A stretch of DNA of 64,000 nt. Origin: Oceaniferula marina (GTDB taxonomy: Bacteria > Verrucomicrobiota > Verrucomicrobiia > Verrucomicrobiales > Akkermansiaceae). The notes beneath the pieces are model-generated. The model had not been told where the DNA came from. It saw only the letters and a list, made by a program, of their open reading frames with translations, and made no database searches. A program made the translations under genes and the position numbers. Shown here piece after piece: positions 17,592-25,508 of this stretch. Numbering within the stretch: the stretch's first letter is position 1; each line of letters starts with the position of its first letter. The stretch spans positions 409,104 through 473,103 of the forward strand of contig NZ_JACBAZ010000002.1 in NCBI RefSeq assembly GCF_013391475.1, given 5' to 3'.

Positions 17592-19034
17592 ATGTCCACT
17601 CAAAGTCACGAATCAACCGTTGAGGATACCCAACTGCGATCAGAGATTGATCGTTCGTTGCGGCATCCTGTGATGTTTTTCTTCACCAGTGGAGCGGCCT
17701 GGCTTGCCGTTGCGCTTTTCCTTGCGATTGTTTCCATGGCGAAGCTTTACGCTCCCGGGTTTTTGGGTGAGTGCTCCGGGTTGCAATACGGCCGGGTGTT
17801 TCCTGCGCACTTGAATGTGTTGGTTTACGGATGGGGTGCCCAGGCAGGATTTGGTGTGCTGATTTGGTTGATGGCCCGTCTGTCACGCCAGCCCAGCAAA
17901 AATGCTGGTACGATTTTGGTTGCCGGACATATTTGGAATTTTGCCGTTGCCGTGGGAACGATTGGAATTCTCTGCGGTCACGGAACCGGTAAACATTGGA
18001 TGCAGTTCCCGACCTTCGTCTGGCCGGTGCTTCTCGGCGCCTACGCTGCGATTGCGATCTGGGTGGTGATCAGCTTCCGTATCCGCCGTGGTGATTCGAC
18101 CTATATCTCCCAGTGGTACTTGCTTGGCGCGACCATTTGGTTCCCTTGGATTTATTTGACGGCCAACCTTTACGTCAATGTGTTTGATGTGCAGCCATTG
18201 ATGGCCGCCGCGATCAACGCCTGGTTCCGCTTTGCCCTGATCTTCTTGTTCTTCACGCCGATTGCGATTGCATCGATCTATTACATCGTGGCGAAGATTA
18301 CCGCCCGCCCAATCTATAACTCGACCTATTCGATGGCTGGGTTCTGGGCGCTTGCCGTGATTGCCCCTTGGGCAGGAATGCAGGCACTGATGGGTGCTCC
18401 CATCCCGGTCTTTGTCCAGTATGCCGGAGCTGCCGCAACCATTCTCATCGCCGTGCCTTTGCTGCTCAGTGGAGTGAATATTTTGAAAACAACCTCGGGA
18501 CAGACCGAGGCCATCGCTAACAGCCCATCGCTGCGGTTCAGTATTGCCGCTACGGTTGGCATGTTGATCCTTGCCCTGATGAGTGTGATCCTCGCTCACC
18601 CCGCCGCCCTGAAGTTCACCCAGTTTACCATCGCCGGTTACGGCTATGAGCTGCTTGCTCTGTATGGCTTTTTCAGCATGGCGATGTTTGGTGCGATTTA
18701 TTTCATTGTCCCCCGGATCACACGACGTGAGTGGCTTTCAGCCCGGATGATCCGAACCCACTTCTGGTTCTCCATCTATGGCATTCTTTTTGTTGTGATC
18801 TTCTGTGCCTTGCTTGGTGGCTTCCAGCAGGGTGCCGCCCAGGAAAATCACGTTCATCCGTGGAGGCAAGCAGTGGAGGCGGTTTCTCCCTTTGCCATTG
18901 GTATGACCGTCGCCTGGTGCTTTATCCTGATCTCCAACATGTTCTTCTTCCTTCACCTCACGCTGATGTGGTTGCGTCTCGGCCGCCGCAGTGCGCACCC
19001 GACCCTGCTGCGTCGTGAAAGTGCCAGCGCCTAA
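17592..19034 (+). CDS. CcoN-like cbb3 oxidase subunit I lacking all CuB ligands and all but one haem ligand
   Basis: A 480-residue, ~12-helix protein that aligns across its length with cbb3 oxidase subunit CcoN. Matched segments include PAHLNVLVYGWG in TM2, QWYLLGATIWFPWIY, ARPIYNSTYSMAGFWAL and YFIVPRI. The catalytic positions are replaced. The first CuB histidine is F214 (in WFRFALIFLFFT). The cross-linked tyrosine is A258. The CuB His-His pair after WAG is Q264-A265. The HVH pair that binds haems b3 and b is the GYGYE stretch around residues 349-353. Only H73, one of two low-spin haem b ligands, remains. The frame is intact. It should therefore not reduce O2 or NO and may be a membrane scaffold for the two following cytochromes. 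An upstream in-frame start inside the previous gene was rejected for ATG 17592. Confidence 0.9.
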   Translation: MSTQSHESTVEDTQLRSEIDRSLRHPVMFFFTSGAAWLAVALFLAIVSMAKLYAPGFLGECSGLQYGRVFPAHLNVLVYGWGAQAGFGVLIWLMARLSRQPSKNAGTILVAGHIWNFAVAVGTIGILCGHGTGKHWMQFPTFVWPVLLGAYAAIAIWVVISFRIRRGDSTYISQWYLLGATIWFPWIYLTANLYVNVFDVQPLMAAAINAWFRFALIFLFFTPIAIASIYYIVAKITARPIYNSTYSMAGFWALAVIAPWAGMQALMGAPIPVFVQYAGAAATILIAVPLLLSGVNILKTTSGQTEAIANSPSLRFSIAATVGMLILALMSVILAHPAALKFTQFTIAGYGYELLALYGFFSMAMFGAIYFIVPRITRREWLSARMIRTHFWFSIYGILFVVIFCALLGGFQQGAAQENHVHPWRQAVEAVSPFAIGMTVAWCFILISNMFFFLHLTLMWLRLGRRSAHPTLLRRESASA

Positions 19035-19069
19035 ACCCATTCTGAAATCTATCCGCTCCTATTTTCATC

Positions 19070-19792
19070 ATGACCTTTAAAACTTTTCTCATTGGAATGT
19101 TCGCCAGCTTCGGTCTGGCGTGGACGTGCATTATTGCCATCCCGGTGGCGAGTACGGACGCTCGTCCGCCTGTGAAAATGAACGACGATGAAGACGCCGC
19201 CTATTACCAGCATGGTGTCGCCGGACGGAAACTCAATGGAGGTGAAATCTATAAGGCAAATGGATGTTATACCTGCCACACCCAGTTGGTTCGCCCAACC
19301 TATGCCGGATCGGAAATTCACCGCGAAGGCATTGCCGGAGTAAAAAATGACGATGGCGATACCCGCCGTGAGACGAGCTACGCCGACTTCACAGGTGAGG
19401 ACTTTGCCCAGATCGGTCTGATGCGGATGGGGCCGGACCTGAGTAACTTTGCCTATCGTGCTGAGGCATATGGAAGCAAAGTTGGCATGACTGCCGAAGC
19501 CTGGATTTTCGAGCACCTTTACAACCCGCGTAACAATGAGATCCGCCTTGGGAAGCACGGAGAGAAACTCGACATGAGTTGGTCAAATTGTCCGTCGCAG
19601 AAGCAGATGTTTGAAACCGTTGATGCCGTTGGGCAGGATGGTGTTTTTGCCCTGACTGCTGATGCGGGTGAGGGTCGTGTGATTCGTCCGAAGCAAGATG
19701 CCAGAGTGCTGGCCAGCTATTTGTTATCTTTCAAGCGTGATGACAAGATGCCCAAATCACTGGATTACAGTGGCAAGGATGAAGAAGAGTAA
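19070..19792 (+). CDS. CcoO-like membrane-anchored monohaem cytochrome c
   Basis: A 240-residue protein with an N-terminal membrane helix (residues 5-26). Its haem site GCYTCHTQLVRP (CxxCH at 66-70) is the family signature of CcoO. The usual later sections are present: MGPDLSNFAYR, then EHLYNPRN and a C-terminal helix with ARVLASYLLSFKR. It lies 35 bases after the CcoN-like gene, in the order of cbb3 operons. CcoO normally hands electrons to the binuclear centre of CcoN. Here CcoN lacks that centre, so the electron acceptor is unknown. Start at ATG 19070 without a Shine-Dalgarno motif. Confidence 0.88.
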   Translation: MTFKTFLIGMFASFGLAWTCIIAIPVASTDARPPVKMNDDEDAAYYQHGVAGRKLNGGEIYKANGCYTCHTQLVRPTYAGSEIHREGIAGVKNDDGDTRRETSYADFTGEDFAQIGLMRMGPDLSNFAYRAEAYGSKVGMTAEAWIFEHLYNPRNNEIRLGKHGEKLDMSWSNCPSQKQMFETVDAVGQDGVFALTADAGEGRVIRPKQDARVLASYLLSFKRDDKMPKSLDYSGKDEEE

Positions 19793-19849
19793 GCCTCTCG
19801 TTTCAAAACCCTCTCTGATTTTTTCAACAACCCTTTACAGTTAATCAAC

Positions 19850-20596
19850 ATGTCCCAGCAACCTACCAGCCAACCGGATCTTGACGATCGTTCGAGTGTG
19901 CTAACAGACGCCGCTGCAGCGCAACGTGAAAACCATATGTTTACCGAAGGTGCCGAGCCCTTATCGATTTGGTTTATCCTCGGTAGTGCCATTGTGGTTT
20001 TGATCGGTGGTGGTGTGCTCTTCGGCGGTGGTAATCTGTTTAATTACACCAAGACGGTCAAACCGGGATATGAGCGTGCTGCAGCCGAAGGTGAGGAGAA
20101 TTCAGGACCTAAACCCAAACCTGCCATGGTCGCCTATAACAAGGTGGGAGGGAAAATTTATTCTTCCTGCGCCGGTTGCCACGGCAACGATGGCATCGGA
20201 ACGGATGCCTATCCTCCACTGGCCAACTCGGAGTGGGTGAATGGTCCGAGTTTGCGTCCGGCGATGATTATTCTCAACGGATGTAAAGACCCGATCACGG
20301 TTGCTGGTAAAACCTACAACGGTGTGATGCCTGCTCAGGGATCCGGGATGGGTGCGAAGGAGCTTGCCGGTATCCTCAACTATATCCGGAATAACTTTGG
20401 CAATAAAAACGATCAGCTGATTACATTGGAAATGGCACAGGATGCCCTCGATGCCAGCAAGGAGCGGAATGGTGGTGCAATGACTGCTACAGAGCTCGAT
20501 GCCGACTACAAGCGGGATCTCAAAGGTGAACCGCTGGATCCGGCCACCATGGTCAACCCCAAGACCCTTCAACCGGTAGCTCCCGCTTCCGAGTAG
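19850..20596 (+). CDS. CcoP-like membrane-anchored monohaem cytochrome c
   Basis: A 248-residue protein with a soluble N-terminus, one transmembrane helix (about residues 38-60) and one class I cytochrome c domain, haem site CAGCH at 107-111. The later GVMPAQGSGM probably supplies the axial methionine. Placement after CcoN- and CcoO-like genes marks it as the CcoP position, but true CcoP normally has two haems; the second is missing here. The C-terminal ~60 residues are charged and unusual. It appears to be the last gene of the operon; the next 374 bases hold only repeats. Confidence 0.8.
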   Translation: MSQQPTSQPDLDDRSSVLTDAAAAQRENHMFTEGAEPLSIWFILGSAIVVLIGGGVLFGGGNLFNYTKTVKPGYERAAAEGEENSGPKPKPAMVAYNKVGGKIYSSCAGCHGNDGIGTDAYPPLANSEWVNGPSLRPAMIILNGCKDPITVAGKTYNGVMPAQGSGMGAKELAGILNYIRNNFGNKNDQLITLEMAQDALDASKERNGGAMTATELDADYKRDLKGEPLDPATMVNPKTLQPVAPASE

Positions 20597-20608
20597 GAGG
20601 TTTACCTA

Positions 20609-20811
20609 ATACCACTCCGCAAAACAGACGAGACGATTGATCGTTGTTGAGGTATTTGGAAAAGCACTGCGTGATCCATGAGAGTTCCGGATGAATGACT
20701 CCTTTGGCTTTGTTTCTCCTTAGTCATGGTGCCCGCACCATACCTTCGTCGCGCCTTACCAAAGAACTCATTCATCTCGGCTATCGTCCCGTCTGTTTTA
20801 CTACTTGGTAT
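20609..20811 (+). repeat. Dispersed inverted-repeat element (MITE-like), copy 2
   Basis: A 203-bp near-identical copy of the element at 6376-6588, lacking only the 10-bp insertion in the left part. Ends are ATACCACTCCGCAAAACAG and CTACTTGGTAT. The internal frame starting ATGACTCCT at 20694 encodes a 42-residue peptide (MTPLALFLLSHGARTI onward) and stops just outside the right end. It lies 12 bases after the CcoP-like stop codon and 22 bases before a REP doublet, so the whole spacer is repeat DNA. Confidence 0.87.
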
Positions 20812-20833
20812 AAGTGCTTTTAGGAGGATGGCA

Positions 20834-20927
20834 GTAGGACAGCTTTTCAAGCTGTCGGCAGGCTTGGGAACAAGATCTTGTAGCTTGGGTTCACCAAGGT
20901 TGCCGACAGGATGCAATCCTGTCCTAC
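20834..20927 (+). repeat. Single REP-like palindrome doublet
   Basis: The stretch begins GTAGGACAGCTTTTCAAGCTG and ends ATCCTGTCCTAC. It holds two palindromes of the same type as those in the five-copy array at 2979-3749, bounded by the inverted GTAGGACAG/CTGTCCTAC. The middle differs from the array units. It lies 44 bases upstream of pxpA and could form a cruciform or transcript hairpin. Confidence 0.85.
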
Positions 20928-20970
20928 TTTGGTGCTTCACCCGGATAGTTGTTTGGGGCATGATCCGACC

Positions 20971-21705
20971 ATGAAACTGAATGCAGACGTGGGCGAGGGC
21001 TTTGGTCCGTGGTCGGTAGGGGACGACGCCGCATTGATGCCATACTTGGACATGGCGAACATCGCTTGTGGCTTCCATGCCTCGGACCCGGATGGCATGG
21101 ACCGGACGGTTTGTTTGGCTTTGGATCACGGAGTGATGGTCGGCGCACATCCGGGGTACCGCGACCTTGAAGGTTTCGGACGTCGATCAATCCCTCACGA
21201 AGCGGAATCGATCACCCGCCTGGTGGCTTATCAAGTTGGCGCACTACAGGCGATATGCGACTTGCATGGTGCTCAAGTTGAATACGTCAAACCGCACGGG
21301 GCACTCTATCACGATATGATGCGATGTGAGGCAACGTTTGAAGCTGTTCTTACTGCGGTGGCAGCCATGCCCGGTCATCCGGCATTGATGATTTTAGCCG
21401 GAGCACAAAACGAGAAGCGAAAACAAATGGCGGAATGTCATCAGGTGCCCTTGTTGATGGAGGCTTTTGCTGACCGGGCCTACTCCGATGGGGGATCTTT
21501 GCTGCCTCGCGGTCAACCAGGTGCGGTTTATGCATCGACCCAACAGATGGTGGATCAGGTGATGCAGATAAAAACTTCCGGGACGGTGACGAGTGTAAAT
21601 GGCAGGGAGTTTCCTCTATCCGCCGATACGGTGTGCGTGCATGGGGACAATGCAGAATCGATTGCCGCCGTAGCCCGCATCCGCAAGGCATTGCAGACTG
21701 GGTAA
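20971..21705 (+). CDS. pxpA: 5-oxoprolinase subunit A (LamB/YcsF family)
   Basis: PxpA works with PxpB and PxpC in ATP-dependent cleavage of 5-oxoproline (pyroglutamate) to glutamate. The 244-residue protein shows the family motifs LNADVGEGFG at the N-terminus, ACGFHASDPDGM, GAHPGYRDLEGFGRR, VKPHGALY and SDGGSLLPRG. The start was set at ATG 20971, which begins MKLNADVGEG; an upstream in-frame ATG at 20911 lies inside the REP doublet and adds non-conserved residues. It is followed by pxpB after one base, forming a compact operon. Confidence 0.95.
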   Translation: MKLNADVGEGFGPWSVGDDAALMPYLDMANIACGFHASDPDGMDRTVCLALDHGVMVGAHPGYRDLEGFGRRSIPHEAESITRLVAYQVGALQAICDLHGAQVEYVKPHGALYHDMMRCEATFEAVLTAVAAMPGHPALMILAGAQNEKRKQMAECHQVPLLMEAFADRAYSDGGSLLPRGQPGAVYASTQQMVDQVMQIKTSGTVTSVNGREFPLSADTVCVHGDNAESIAAVARIRKALQTG

Positions 21706-21706
21706 A

Positions 21707-22411
21707 ATGATGAAGGAAACGAAGCTGCGGATCGAACCGGTGTCGGAAACGAGTTGGATTCTCTACCTCGGTGAAGAGATAGATGTTCATCTGGCGCCGT
21801 TGATTGGTCAGTTTTCTGAGCGTATCGCGAATCGATGCCCGGAAGTGATCGAGGTGACGCCATCTTATACATCGATTTTGGTCGAGTTGGATGTGCTGCA
21901 CGCCGATTTCGATAAATTTCCTAACCGGGTTCGGCGATTGCACTCCGAACTGGTGCAGGGTAAGAGCGATGACTCCAGTCGTTTACATCTCTTGCCGGTG
22001 TATTATTCTCCCGAGGTGGCCCCTGATTTGATAGAACTTGCCGACCACTGCGGGGTGCCGGTCGAGGAGGTGATTCGATTGCATAGCTCCTGTGAGTATC
22101 ATGTTTGTGCGATTGGTTTTGCTCCTGGCTTTGCTTTTTTAGCTGAGCTTGACGAGCGGATTGCACATCCGAGGAAGACCACTCCGCGGAAGAAAGTGGC
22201 CGCCGGCAGTGTGGGTATTGCCGATCGGCAAACGGCGGTTTATCCGTCGGAGTCGCCTGGTGGTTGGCAGATCATTGGCCGTTGTCCGGAGCTCTTGTTT
22301 GATCGCATGAAGGATCCGGTTTCTCCCTTTGTTGTTGGTGATCGGGTGAAGTTTGAACCCATTTCAAAGGATGAATATCTGCGTGCGGGAGGGGAGATCG
22401 GGAATGGTTAA
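21707..22411 (+). CDS. pxpB: 5-oxoprolinase subunit B (KipI family)
   Basis: A 234-residue PxpB/KipI protein with the motifs IGFAPGFAFLAEL, PRKKVAAGSVGIADRQTAVY and PGGWQIIGRCP. It forms part of the 5-oxoprolinase complex. Some Bacillus members act as KipI-type inhibitors of a sporulation kinase, but the full pxpABC context supports the metabolic role. It starts one base after pxpA and its end overlaps the start of pxpC by eight bases, pointing to translational coupling. Cytosolic, normal length. Confidence 0.95.
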   Translation: MMKETKLRIEPVSETSWILYLGEEIDVHLAPLIGQFSERIANRCPEVIEVTPSYTSILVELDVLHADFDKFPNRVRRLHSELVQGKSDDSSRLHLLPVYYSPEVAPDLIELADHCGVPVEEVIRLHSSCEYHVCAIGFAPGFAFLAELDERIAHPRKTTPRKKVAAGSVGIADRQTAVYPSESPGGWQIIGRCPELLFDRMKDPVSPFVVGDRVKFEPISKDEYLRAGGEIGNG

Positions 22412-23366
22412 GGGGCTCAGGGTGGTCAGGCCGGGAATTCGGTCGGAGCTTCAAGATTGGGGGCGATACGGTTTTGCTCCCCAGGGGATGAGTCAAGGGG
22501 GACCGATTGATGTGCATGCGTATGCCTGGGCGAATAAGCTGCTAGAGAACAGGATGGAAGCTCCGCTTATTGAGTTGACGGTGGGTAGAGCTACCTTTCA
22601 AGCGGAGCAGGAGCTATGCCTCGCCTTGACGGGGGCGGATATGCAGGCACGGCTTGACGCTTGCCCGATCGAACACTGGCGAACGTTCAGGATGAAGCCG
22701 GGGCAGATCTTGACCCTGGGCGCTGCGCGGGATGGCATGCGGGCATATCTGGCGGTGAGAGGTGGTTTTCAAGTGCCTTCGAGCCAGGAGAGTGTCTCCA
22801 CGGTTGCAAGAAATAGGATGGGCGGGCTGGAAGGTGATGGACGTTCCCTGCAAGCGGGGGATCGTTTACCCTGTCTGTCTGACCACGGATCGAAGTGTGG
22901 TTCAGCAGGTCATGGCTTGGCATCGCTTGGAAATGTCAGGGTTCCGCCACGAATGATCCCTGAGTATCGGCAATCGGTTTGTTTACGCGTGGTGGAGTCG
23001 TATCAATCGAGTCTTTTTTCTAGCTCCGAGATGGACGCCTTTTACCGGCAGACCTATTCCTTGAGTGCACTGGGTGATCGGATGGGGGCCCGCTTGGAGG
23101 GGGCTGAAATAAGGGTTCCGTCATCAGGGGTGATCTCGGAAGGTTTGGCATTGGGCTCGGTCCAGATTCCGCCTGACGGGCAGCCGATTATTTTACTCAA
23201 TGACCGTCAAACCTTGGGAGGTTACCCGAAGTTAGGGTGTGTGGCTCGGGTGGATTTGCCAAAATTGGCTCAATTGCGCCCCGGAGCACAGGTTTCCTTT
23301 GTCCCTGTAGCGCTGGAGGATGCTAGGGCTGCATGGTTGGGCTTTTGTCGGTTTTTTGTAAGGTAA
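22404..23366 (+). CDS. pxpC: 5-oxoprolinase subunit C (KipA/biotin-dependent carboxyltransferase-like)
   Basis: A 320-residue PxpC protein. Motifs: RPGIRSELQDWGRYGF near the N-terminus, GMSQGGPIDVHAYAWAN, LALTGADM, and GSVQIPPDGQPIILLNDRQT with TLGGYPKLG near the C-terminus. ATG 22404 was chosen because it gives the conserved start (MVKGLRVVRPG). A longer frame from 22353 would overlap pxpB deeply and is unlikely. It completes the operon. Cytosolic. Confidence 0.95.
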   Translation: MVKGLRVVRPGIRSELQDWGRYGFAPQGMSQGGPIDVHAYAWANKLLENRMEAPLIELTVGRATFQAEQELCLALTGADMQARLDACPIEHWRTFRMKPGQILTLGAARDGMRAYLAVRGGFQVPSSQESVSTVARNRMGGLEGDGRSLQAGDRLPCLSDHGSKCGSAGHGLASLGNVRVPPRMIPEYRQSVCLRVVESYQSSLFSSSEMDAFYRQTYSLSALGDRMGARLEGAEIRVPSSGVISEGLALGSVQIPPDGQPIILLNDRQTLGGYPKLGCVARVDLPKLAQLRPGAQVSFVPVALEDARAAWLGFCRFFVR

Positions 23367-23409
23367 GTCCATGGACCCACGTTAAGCATTACAGCAATTT
23401 TTACCTACT

Positions 23410-24786
23410 ATGATGAAACGAAATTTGATGGTCCTACTAGCGGCCAGTTTGTTGTTGCCGGCGGTGGCCGAGCAAAAAAAACCGAACATTGTGTTTATTT
23501 TTGCCGATGATCAAACCTTTGAAAGCGTCGGGGCTTATGGTTTAACCGATTGTAAAACGCCGAACCTGGACCGCCTGGTGCATGAGGGAGCTACCTTTTC
23601 CCAAGCGTTTAACATGGGGGCATGGAATGGGGCGGTCTGTCTGGCCAGTCGCGCTATGCTCAACAGCGGTGCGTTTGTGAACCGGGCACAAAAAATCATT
23701 CGCTCCCAACCGCATTGGTCTGAGATGATGCGGGATGCCGGCTATAAAACCTACATGACGGGTAAATGGCATGTGCCTGGTAAGCCCCGTTTTGATGTGG
23801 TCCAGGATGTGCGCCCGGGGATGCCGAAGGGCTCCGGATACAATCGTCCAACCAGTAAGGAGGATTACGAAAAGGGATGGAAACCTTGGGATAAAAGCCA
23901 TGGTGGTTACTGGGCTGGTGGCACACACTGGTCGGAGGTGGTCGCCAATCACGGCGTGGATTTTCTCGAACAAGCGAAGAAGGATGACAAACCATTCTTC
24001 ATGTACCTCGCCTTTAATGCACCACATGATCCGAGGCAGGCACCAAAGGAATACGTGGATATGTATCCGCTGGATACAATCAAGGTGCCGAAGAACTATT
24101 TAGAGGTTTACCCATACCACAAAGAGATCGGTTGTGGGCCCGGGCTCAGGGATGAGAAGCTGGCGCCCTTTCCTCGTACTGAGTTTGCCGTGAAGGTCCA
24201 CCGACAGGAGTATTTTGCCTGCGTCACCCACATGGATGCTCAGATCGGAAGGATTTTGGAGGCCTTGGAAAAGACAGGCAAGGCGGACAATACCTATATT
24301 ATTTTCACTGCGGACCATGGATTGGCCGTTGGGCATCATGGATTGATCGGAAAACAAAACATGTATGAGCACAGCATGCGTGTTCCCTTTATGATCGTTG
24401 GTCCGGGGATCAAAGCGGGCAGCCAATTTGAGATGCCTATTTATTTACAGGATGCGATGGCAACCTCACTCGATTTGGCAGGGGTGGAAAAACCGGCCCA
24501 TGTTGAGTTCAATAGCCTGATGCCATTGATCAAGGGGGAGCGCAAGGTGCAGTATGATCGAATCTATGGAAAATACGTCAACTCACAGCGGATGATTTCG
24601 ATGGGTGGCTGGAAGATGATTTATTATCCAAAGATCAAGAAGTTCCGACTCTACAACGTAAAGAAGGACCCGGATGAGATGGTCGATCAGGCTGATAACC
24701 CGGAGTATGCGGGGAAACTCAAGGAGCTGAAAAAAGCATTCAAAGAACTCCAGAAAGAAATGGATGACTCTTTGCAGATCGATTAG
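23410..24786 (+). CDS. Secreted type I sulfatase
   Basis: A 458-residue arylsulfatase-superfamily protein with a signal peptide (LMVLLAASLLLPAVA, cleavage near residue 20). The metal-binding pair is D33-D34 in FADDQTF. The formylglycine motif is C77-L-A-S-R, the C-x-A-x-R variant. Later metal ligands are in FTADHGLAVGHHG. The HGL..GK region and C-terminal RLYNVKKDPDEM pattern are standard. It hydrolyses sulfate esters, probably on a polysaccharide or mucin-like glycan, in the periplasm or outside the cell. A formylglycine-generating enzyme is required and is not in the window. Its stop overlaps the stop of the convergent membrane-protein gene. Confidence 0.92.
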   Translation: MMKRNLMVLLAASLLLPAVAEQKKPNIVFIFADDQTFESVGAYGLTDCKTPNLDRLVHEGATFSQAFNMGAWNGAVCLASRAMLNSGAFVNRAQKIIRSQPHWSEMMRDAGYKTYMTGKWHVPGKPRFDVVQDVRPGMPKGSGYNRPTSKEDYEKGWKPWDKSHGGYWAGGTHWSEVVANHGVDFLEQAKKDDKPFFMYLAFNAPHDPRQAPKEYVDMYPLDTIKVPKNYLEVYPYHKEIGCGPGLRDEKLAPFPRTEFAVKVHRQEYFACVTHMDAQIGRILEALEKTGKADNTYIIFTADHGLAVGHHGLIGKQNMYEHSMRVPFMIVGPGIKAGSQFEMPIYLQDAMATSLDLAGVEKPAHVEFNSLMPLIKGERKVQYDRIYGKYVNSQRMISMGGWKMIYYPKIKKFRLYNVKKDPDEMVDQADNPEYAGKLKELKKAFKELQKEMDDSLQID

Positions 24787-25337
24787 GCCGGAGGTGCTGC
24801 AACTGGCATTTTCGGAGGTTGGCCGCGCTCAAGCTTCCGTGCTAAGAGGGCGAAGAGCGCTGAGCAAAACAGGCAGAGGCCAATGAGCAGGCCGATGATC
24901 ATTCCGAATCCCAAGATGATGTGCATCAGGCTGCCAAGGCCGGTGAAATCCGGGGGCGGGCCATCCTCGCCACTGGCATCAAACGCAACTCTGGCTGCTT
25001 GGATTTGTTGGTAGCTGGTCACGATGGAGACGGTGCCTGCCAAGCCAACCAGCATGGCGGGAATGGATAAACACAGCGTGACAATGTGAAAGGTTCGCTG
25101 CCGTTGATACCAGGAATGAAGCAGTGACATCAGATAGAGCCCTGCAAGAAAAGCCGCCCCAAGACAGATATAAAACAAATAGTTCATGGACTGATTGTCG
25201 GTATCTATCGAAAAGACAATGGTCATCAAGGTGAATAGAAAGATCGCCATGGCGATACATAATAAACCGAGCAGTGGAGCAAAGCTGCAGGATGAGATTA
25301 TACGGTAGAGGCTCGGTTTTGTGATTGTCGGGGGCAT
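24783..25337 (-). CDS. Four-helix membrane protein of unknown function
   Basis: A 184-residue protein with four strongly hydrophobic segments (about residues 20-40, 50-72, 84-106 and 135-165) and a short Pro/Lys-rich C-terminal tail. The architecture is like the protein at 28762-29253 (four helices, similar length, Pro-rich end), which may be a distant paralogue. The stop codons of this gene and the convergent sulfatase overlap (TTA 24783-24785 against TAG 24784-24786). Function unknown. Confidence 0.65.
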   Translation of the reverse strand: MPPTITKPSLYRIISSCSFAPLLGLLCIAMAIFLFTLMTIVFSIDTDNQSMNYLFYICLGAAFLAGLYLMSLLHSWYQRQRTFHIVTLCLSIPAMLVGLAGTVSIVTSYQQIQAARVAFDASGEDGPPPDFTGLGSLMHIILGFGMIIGLLIGLCLFCSALFALLARKLERGQPPKMPVAAPPA

Positions 25338-25508
25338 GACATCAGCGACCCTAGTGTCTCGGGACGGTGACTGTCAAGATGCTGATGGCTAACAGAAAGG
25401 TCATTCAAGCCTTTCTAGCGGAATGTAGGCAGATTGGTAGCCATCAGATGGAGATGCTGGCATAGTGGGATTTTCTGCTTGTCACTCGAGGGCATAGCTT
25501 GTCAGTTC

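Noticed and set aside
17592-19034. Idea that the CcoN-like gene is a decaying pseudogene
   Set aside because: The 480-codon frame has no stop or frameshift, the membrane pattern is preserved and the genes on both sides are intact, so loss of ligands looks stable and not like decay.
20602-21150. 182-residue minus-strand frame
   Set aside because: It runs across MITE copy 2, the REP doublet and the start of pxpA, so it is a chance frame through repeats.
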